Shown piece by piece: positions 8,844-12,776 of a stretch of 12,776 nt of DNA; within the stretch, counting starts at the first letter, position 1; each line of letters starts with the position of its first letter. Location of the stretch: assembly GCA_010094045.1 (NCBI GenBank), contig ML986950.1, positions 1,612 through 14,387 on the forward strand, written 5' to 3'. The notes under the pieces are model-generated. The model did no database searches, was not told the origin of the DNA, and saw only the letters and a list, made by a program, of their open reading frames with translations. Position numbers and translations under genes: made by a program. The DNA is from Lojkania enalia (Eukaryota > Ascomycota > Dothideomycetes > Pleosporales).

Positions 8844-8964
8844 TAACTTTAAACGCCTGCGCTGCAGCTAGATTTAACTTAAATTAACCTTATTTAAAAG
8901 CTTTATTTACTATAGTTATATCAGCTTTAGATAAGCGTATTCTATTATATAGTTGTAGAGATAT
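8844..8964 (-). pseudogene. Pogo-1 transposase, N-terminal 40 codons
   Basis: The minus strand from 8964 reads ISLQLYNRIRLSKADITIV, where the first ATA probably was ATG. It continues through LNLAAAQAFKVS straight into YTTLKKRRNRRPY at 3176 once copia A is removed. This is the psq-type helix-turn-helix expected at the N-terminus of Fot1/pogo transposases. The 121 nt here plus 1550 nt at 1627-3176 make 1671 nt, an exact multiple of three. The start is inferred, because no ATG survives. Confidence 0.82.
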
Positions 8965-8995
8965 TACGAAAATTAATAGGGTGGTAGAGATTTTA

Positions 8996-9045
8996 GTAGG
9001 TTACTAACTACTCGGTAGTTTTAACCGTTCGGTAGTAGATTACGT
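8996..9045 (-). repeat. Pogo-1 terminal inverted repeat (transposase 5' side)
   Basis: The inverted partner of 1527-1576 over 50 bp, with six transition differences. Its outer end reads ACGT on the minus strand. The two internal 11-mers lie at 9023-9033 and 9006-9016. The 31 bases between this repeat and the transposase start (8965-8995) show nothing recognisable. Confidence 0.88.
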
Positions 9046-9047
9046 TA
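9046..9047. repeat. TA target-site duplication of pogo-1, right copy
   Basis: The partner of 1525-1526. The next base, 9048, resumes copia B in exact register with copia A base 6468 on the opposite strand. Confidence 0.75.
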
Positions 9048-11507
9048 GTATTAATTCTAGTATTAGGAGTCTCTAATTACTAGTAATATCGTCGATTTAT
9101 TCTTTAAAAATAATATTCTTCTACTAATAGGTCTTCTTACTAATTAAATTACCTACTAACTTAGTAGGGATATCTTAATTAGGTAGTTAATCCTCGTAGA
9201 TTACTTCTATAACTTTAATCGTTTTATTATTACTACTATTAATAGAACTCTTAATATTATTAATTTAAAAAAGAATCTTCTCTAAAAATTCTTTTAGTAG
9301 ATATTCCTCCTTCTTACTAAATATAATATTACTAAATATAACGTCTCTAGTATTAAATATCTATTTTAGTTTTAGAATTAGTATTTAGTATATATTTATA
9401 CTTCTATATTATAAGAGTTTCTTAATTAGTACTTATAATACTAGTTTATTACCTCTTAATAGAGTTTTATCTAAAATATACGCTCGCGATCCTATAACCT
9501 AAAGGTAAATAAGAAACGATTTATAGTTAAAAACAGCCTTATATAGGGTTTTAAATTAAAGGCTTATAATCGGCATTCTATTAAGTAGGTATATTACTAT
9601 ATAAGCTAATTTATTAGTATATTTATTAGAAATATTATCTTCTATTATAAGAACGCGCGTGCGGGTTATAATTTAATATTCTACTTATTCTACTAGACTA
9701 TTCTACTTAGGTATATAAGACGCGCGAGCTTTAATTATAATTTCTTAATTAAATAATATTTTTATAAGTTCTAAGAAGCTTAAATTATTATTTATATAGA
9801 TATATACGATCTTTCTTTTATACTATTATTTAATTTTTACTAATAGTATTTTAAAGGCTTTTATAAGGGTAGATTTTAACTAATTATATATTATAAATCT
9901 TTTATACTACTAGAATATCTAATTAACTATATAAAATAGGTATTTTTTACTATTATAGTACCTTTTATAGTTCTTCTAAAGTTGTATAATATTAATCGCG
10001 ATTCTCTTAAATAGTTTAGTAGCTAGATAAAACTAATTATACTAGCTAATCTACTATAATAACTTCGCTTATATATATATCTAATAATCTTACTATATTA
10101 GTACTCTTTAATTGTTTAACTAGATACCCTTAACTACTTAAAATAGAGTTAATACTAAATCTCTACCTAAGTAGTTTAATAATTAGTATACTTTAGCTAA
10201 AAAAATAATTTATATTAGTCACTAGTAATAGAAGAGTTTTTCCTTAATTACTACAACTATTTTATATCTAGAAAGTAAATCGAGTAGAGAACTTTTTATT
10301 GGGTCTATATCTAATAGCTAGTAGCTGTTAAATAACTCTAAATAATAAACGATATTATAGTAATTATACTAGTAAAAATAATTTCTACTTAAGTTAAACT
10401 AGATACTCTATTCTCTATTTCTAATTAGAACTATAATATTAGTTAGTAACTAAGAGATATAAATAACTTCTATTAGCTTAATATCTTTTAAACCTATAAA
10501 AGAATTAATTATAATTATAATAGTACCCTATTCTAATATAGGGTATATACTACTTCCTATAGCGATTTTATCTTTAGAATTTACTATTTAAGTAGTCTAC
10601 TAACTAAAAGCTTTAGAGTTATATATATAGATATTAGAACCTAGATTAAATGTCTTCTAATTTAGAATACTAGTATCTTCTTTTTTAGGGGTAGTACTTG
10701 CTAAAAAATTGCCCCTTTAAATTACCTAGATATTTCTCTAGAAGCTAGCAGCTTTTATAGAGGCTTTACTATTAAATAAGAATTTTAACTTCTTATATTT
10801 TTCTATATTTACCTTTAGAGTATTCTTTTTTACCTAATTATTTCTATTTAAGATATTATCTTAAACATTTAATATTTTCTAATCTAGTATCTAGTTTAGT
10901 AGTCTAATCGATTTATTTATATACTTATAATTACTCTAGAAATACTACTTCTTATAGAAGTAGGGTAGTAGAGTATATAATTGTAAACTAGATTTTTCTT
11001 AAAACTACTATATAGTACTATTAGAATTTACTTAAGAAATTAATAGATATTATAAAGCTATAAATAAGCCGAGCATTTTCTATAGATTAAAATATCTATA
11101 GTAGTTAGTATATTAGTATACTAATTGTTTAATCGTAAGAATTAGTTAATTAATTCTATCTAGCTTATTTTTAGCGTTAATTAGTACTATATAGATTAGC
11201 ACCTATACTTTACCTTTCTTAACAACCGTTAGAAGAAAATCCTTTTCTACTCTAAAGTTCTAAACTTCTATTAAACTAGCAGCTTTAGTATAATAGATTA
11301 TCTAATTCTACTAATTTAGCTACTTCTCTACCTCTCTATTAGTTAAGTACTTAAGAAGAGCTTAATATTCCTTCTAGATTAGTTGTTCCCTTAACTTAAT
11401 AATAGGTGCTAACTTTTCCTATAAAATTCTAAGAATCTTATAGCTAGTTATATTATTATTAAGTATTACTTTATATTAAAGTAATATTATTATTAATATA
11501 CTATATA
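9046..11507 (-). mobile_element. Copia B, gag to integrase arm, heavily RIP-mutated
   Basis: Minus-strand continuation of the older copia copy. Each base x corresponds to copia A base 15516 - x, and the register is identical at 9060 and 11470, so there is no net indel across about 2.4 kb. It covers the region after the integrase, the integrase core, protease and most of gag. The integrase Asp at copia A 5724-5726 is Asn here (9790-9792). Nearly every difference from copia A is C-to-T or G-to-A. No open frame of any length survives. Homology fades at about 11500-11507, at a TA next to pogo-2, corresponding to copia A near 4009. The gag N-terminus and 5' LTR are not in the window, unless pogo-2 separates them off to the right. 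Confidence 0.9.
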
Positions 11508-11535
11508 AGTAAGCTAATTACCTAAGCGAACTAAT
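11508..11535 (+). repeat. Probable pogo-2 terminal inverted repeat (one end only)
   Basis: The sequence starting AGTAAGCTAATTACC directly follows the TA at the copia B break. Fot1-type ends often begin AGT, and this sequence is not part of copia. Because the partner end is outside the window, both the limits and the identity are inferred. The 47 bases from here to the transposase stop show no other feature. Confidence 0.4.
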
Positions 11536-11582
11536 TATAATACTAAGACTATACTAAAATCGCGACTACTTTTCGTAAAATA

Positions 11583-12776
11583 TTATACTTTCTTATATTC
11601 TATCGTACTATATAGTATAGTAACCTATTCTTCTATATTTATAGTATTATTTTTATACGTTTATAAGTTATATCTAGCCTTACTATACTATCTACAGCAC
11701 CTTTAAATCGGCTAGCCTCTATTAACGCGCGTTTTCTTCCTACTCTTCTTTCTATTAGTACGAGCGCTAAACTCTTTTAGAGTAGTTAATTAAGCGCCTT
11801 CTTTAATCGTTAGATTACCTTTCTTCTATATACGCTGTCTTTTATATAATCGATATTATATAGCAGCTTTATTAGCTATTTAAAGCTTAACAACCTAAGT
11901 ATATAATAGTACGTTTTTATATATTATATATACAGTACCCTTTATAAACTGTTTAAACGCTTCTACTATTAAAATAGGCGAGCTATCTAGATACTTTTAA
12001 ACTCTTAATTAAACGTACGTAGATTAAGACCTAAATTCGATAGAATTACTTAGTATTTTTAACTTTTAAGGGGTATCTTTAACTATAGAAGATATTAGTA
12101 TATATAGTTAAACTTTAAACTTTAATAGTACTATATCTAGGTTAAATAGAATTAGGCTAGTATTTTAAAAGCTATCTAAAATATTACTCTTTATAATTAC
12201 TACGTTAAAATCTACTTTAAAGTAGAGTAAAAACTCGATTTTTATAATATAGTTAATATAACCGCGTATTAACTACTCAACTTAACGCCTATACGCGGTT
12301 TTTAAAAGCGAGAAATAACCTATATCTAATAGCTATAGTAGATATAATAAATATAGAGGTATATAGAGAGTAATAATATTCTTTTTCTTATAGAGCTACC
12401 TGAATTTAAGCGAGTTGTAGCTCTTATAGCTGTTGAGAATTAGTAATTAATATATACTAATAGTATAATCCTTTATATATATATTAAAGTACTTTAACTA
12501 TTTAATACTAATATTATTTATCGTCCAGCTATTATTAGTAACCTATATAGCCTAGGTTAGTAGAATATTATCTTCTTTATACTATATAGAGAGGTAGTAG
12601 ATACTTATAAAGATAATAAAAGGTGGTATTATCTATCCTATTATATTAATATTCTAGATAACTATAATCTACTTATAATTATCTAGCTAGAGCTGCTTTA
12701 GTTAATTCTATCTTTTAGAGCTAGTAACTACTACTTCTATTAATATCACGCCTATTATAAAGTCTAATTTATTAAA
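11583..12776 (-). pseudogene. Pogo-2 transposase, DDE core to C-terminus, broken and cut by window edge
   Basis: A Fot1/pogo-family transposase. The minus strand starts at the window edge with FNKLDFIIGVI, where the family has FDETGF; the first catalytic Asp is thus Asn (12771-12773). It continues with SIPPFIIFKG and LLILNSYKSYNS, where the second Asp is Asn (12432-12434). KNIITLYIPLY and LLDIGYFSLLKTAYRR follow, with the third Asp intact (12324-12326). The 113-residue and DD35D spacings equal those of pogo-1. YKRQRIQKKGNLTIKEG leads to a CCHC knuckle (about 11657-11696) in which three of four ligands are Tyr. Stops are frequent. The true end is uncertain: TAG at 11625-11627 may be a mutated Gln codon, so I extended to TAA at 11583-11585. 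Confidence 0.87.

Larger units (their letters stand above)
1527..9045 (-). mobile_element. Pogo-1: Fot1-type Tc1/mariner DNA transposon, split by copia A
   Basis: A DNA transposon of about 1.85 kb (1527-3176 plus 8844-9045) with 50-bp terminal inverted repeats, a TA target duplication and one minus-strand transposase. It lies inside copia B, and copia A is inserted in its transposase about 40 codons from the start. Size, TA target, DD35D triad spacing, CENP-B-like helix-turn-helix region and C-terminal zinc knuckle all fit the fungal Fot1 branch of the pogo family. The transposase carries many stops and a lost catalytic residue, so the copy is dead. The terminal repeats differ only by transitions, consistent with RIP. 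Confidence 0.93.
11508..12776 (-). mobile_element. Pogo-2: second Fot1-type DNA transposon, partial at window edge
   Basis: A second pogo/Fot1-type element on the minus strand, distinct in sequence from pogo-1, with its transposase 3' end toward 11508. It begins where copia B homology stops, after a TA at 11506-11507, which suggests a TA-target insertion into copia B. Its far end lies beyond the window, so the matching terminal repeat and TA cannot be checked. Confidence 0.82.

Noticed and set aside
1..12776. Mitochondrial or plastid DNA, because of the extreme A+T
   Set aside because: The A+T excess is explained by transitions in identifiable nuclear elements, and no organellar genes, tRNAs or rRNAs are seen.
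1..12776. A hidden functional system or cargo gene (defence, metabolic cluster, large cargo transposon)
   Set aside because: Every stretch is accounted for by two copia copies and two pogo elements. No additional protein-like frame was recognisable on either strand.

Overview
This window is a gene-free block of nested, decayed transposable elements from a filamentous ascomycete (Pezizomycotina-type) genome. The organism is inferred from three things: a Ty1/copia element and Fot1-type pogo transposons of the kind common in these fungi, very high A+T, and damage that looks like repeat-induced point mutation (RIP). C-to-T and G-to-A changes dominate, stops are TAG or TAA where CAG, CAA or TGG would be expected, and 13 of 14 differences between the two LTRs of one element are CpA-to-TpA on one strand or the other. 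I found no intact host gene, RNA gene, CRISPR array or cargo gene.

Layout, from the youngest layer outward. (1) Copia A, 3177-8838, plus strand: a full-length Ty1/copia retrotransposon with 204-bp LTRs, a perfect 5-bp target duplication (ATAGC), a primer-binding site that resembles the complement of the 5' half of initiator tRNA-Met, one continuous but stop-riddled gag-pol frame (3669-8438) and a polypurine tract. (2) Pogo-1, 1527-3176 joined to 8844-9045, minus strand: a Fot1-type DNA transposon of about 1.85 kb that copia A split near its transposase N-terminus. It has 50-bp terminal inverted repeats and a TA target duplication. (3) Copia B, at least 1-1526 joined to 9046-11507, minus strand: an older and much more heavily mutated copy of the same copia family, into which pogo-1 inserted. 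(4) Pogo-2, 11508 to beyond 12776, minus strand: a second Fot1-type element that abuts or interrupts copia B; the window ends at its first catalytic position.

The insertion order can be read directly: copia B, then pogo-1 into it, then copia A into pogo-1. Pogo-2 entered copia B at an undetermined time. The two halves of the pogo-1 transposase rejoin in frame across copia A (1671 nt, 557 codons including stop), and both arms of copia B are almost indel-free against copia A, which supports the reconstruction. No element here can encode an active protein. The window is best read as a silenced, RIP-mutated AT-rich compartment, not as a functional gene system.
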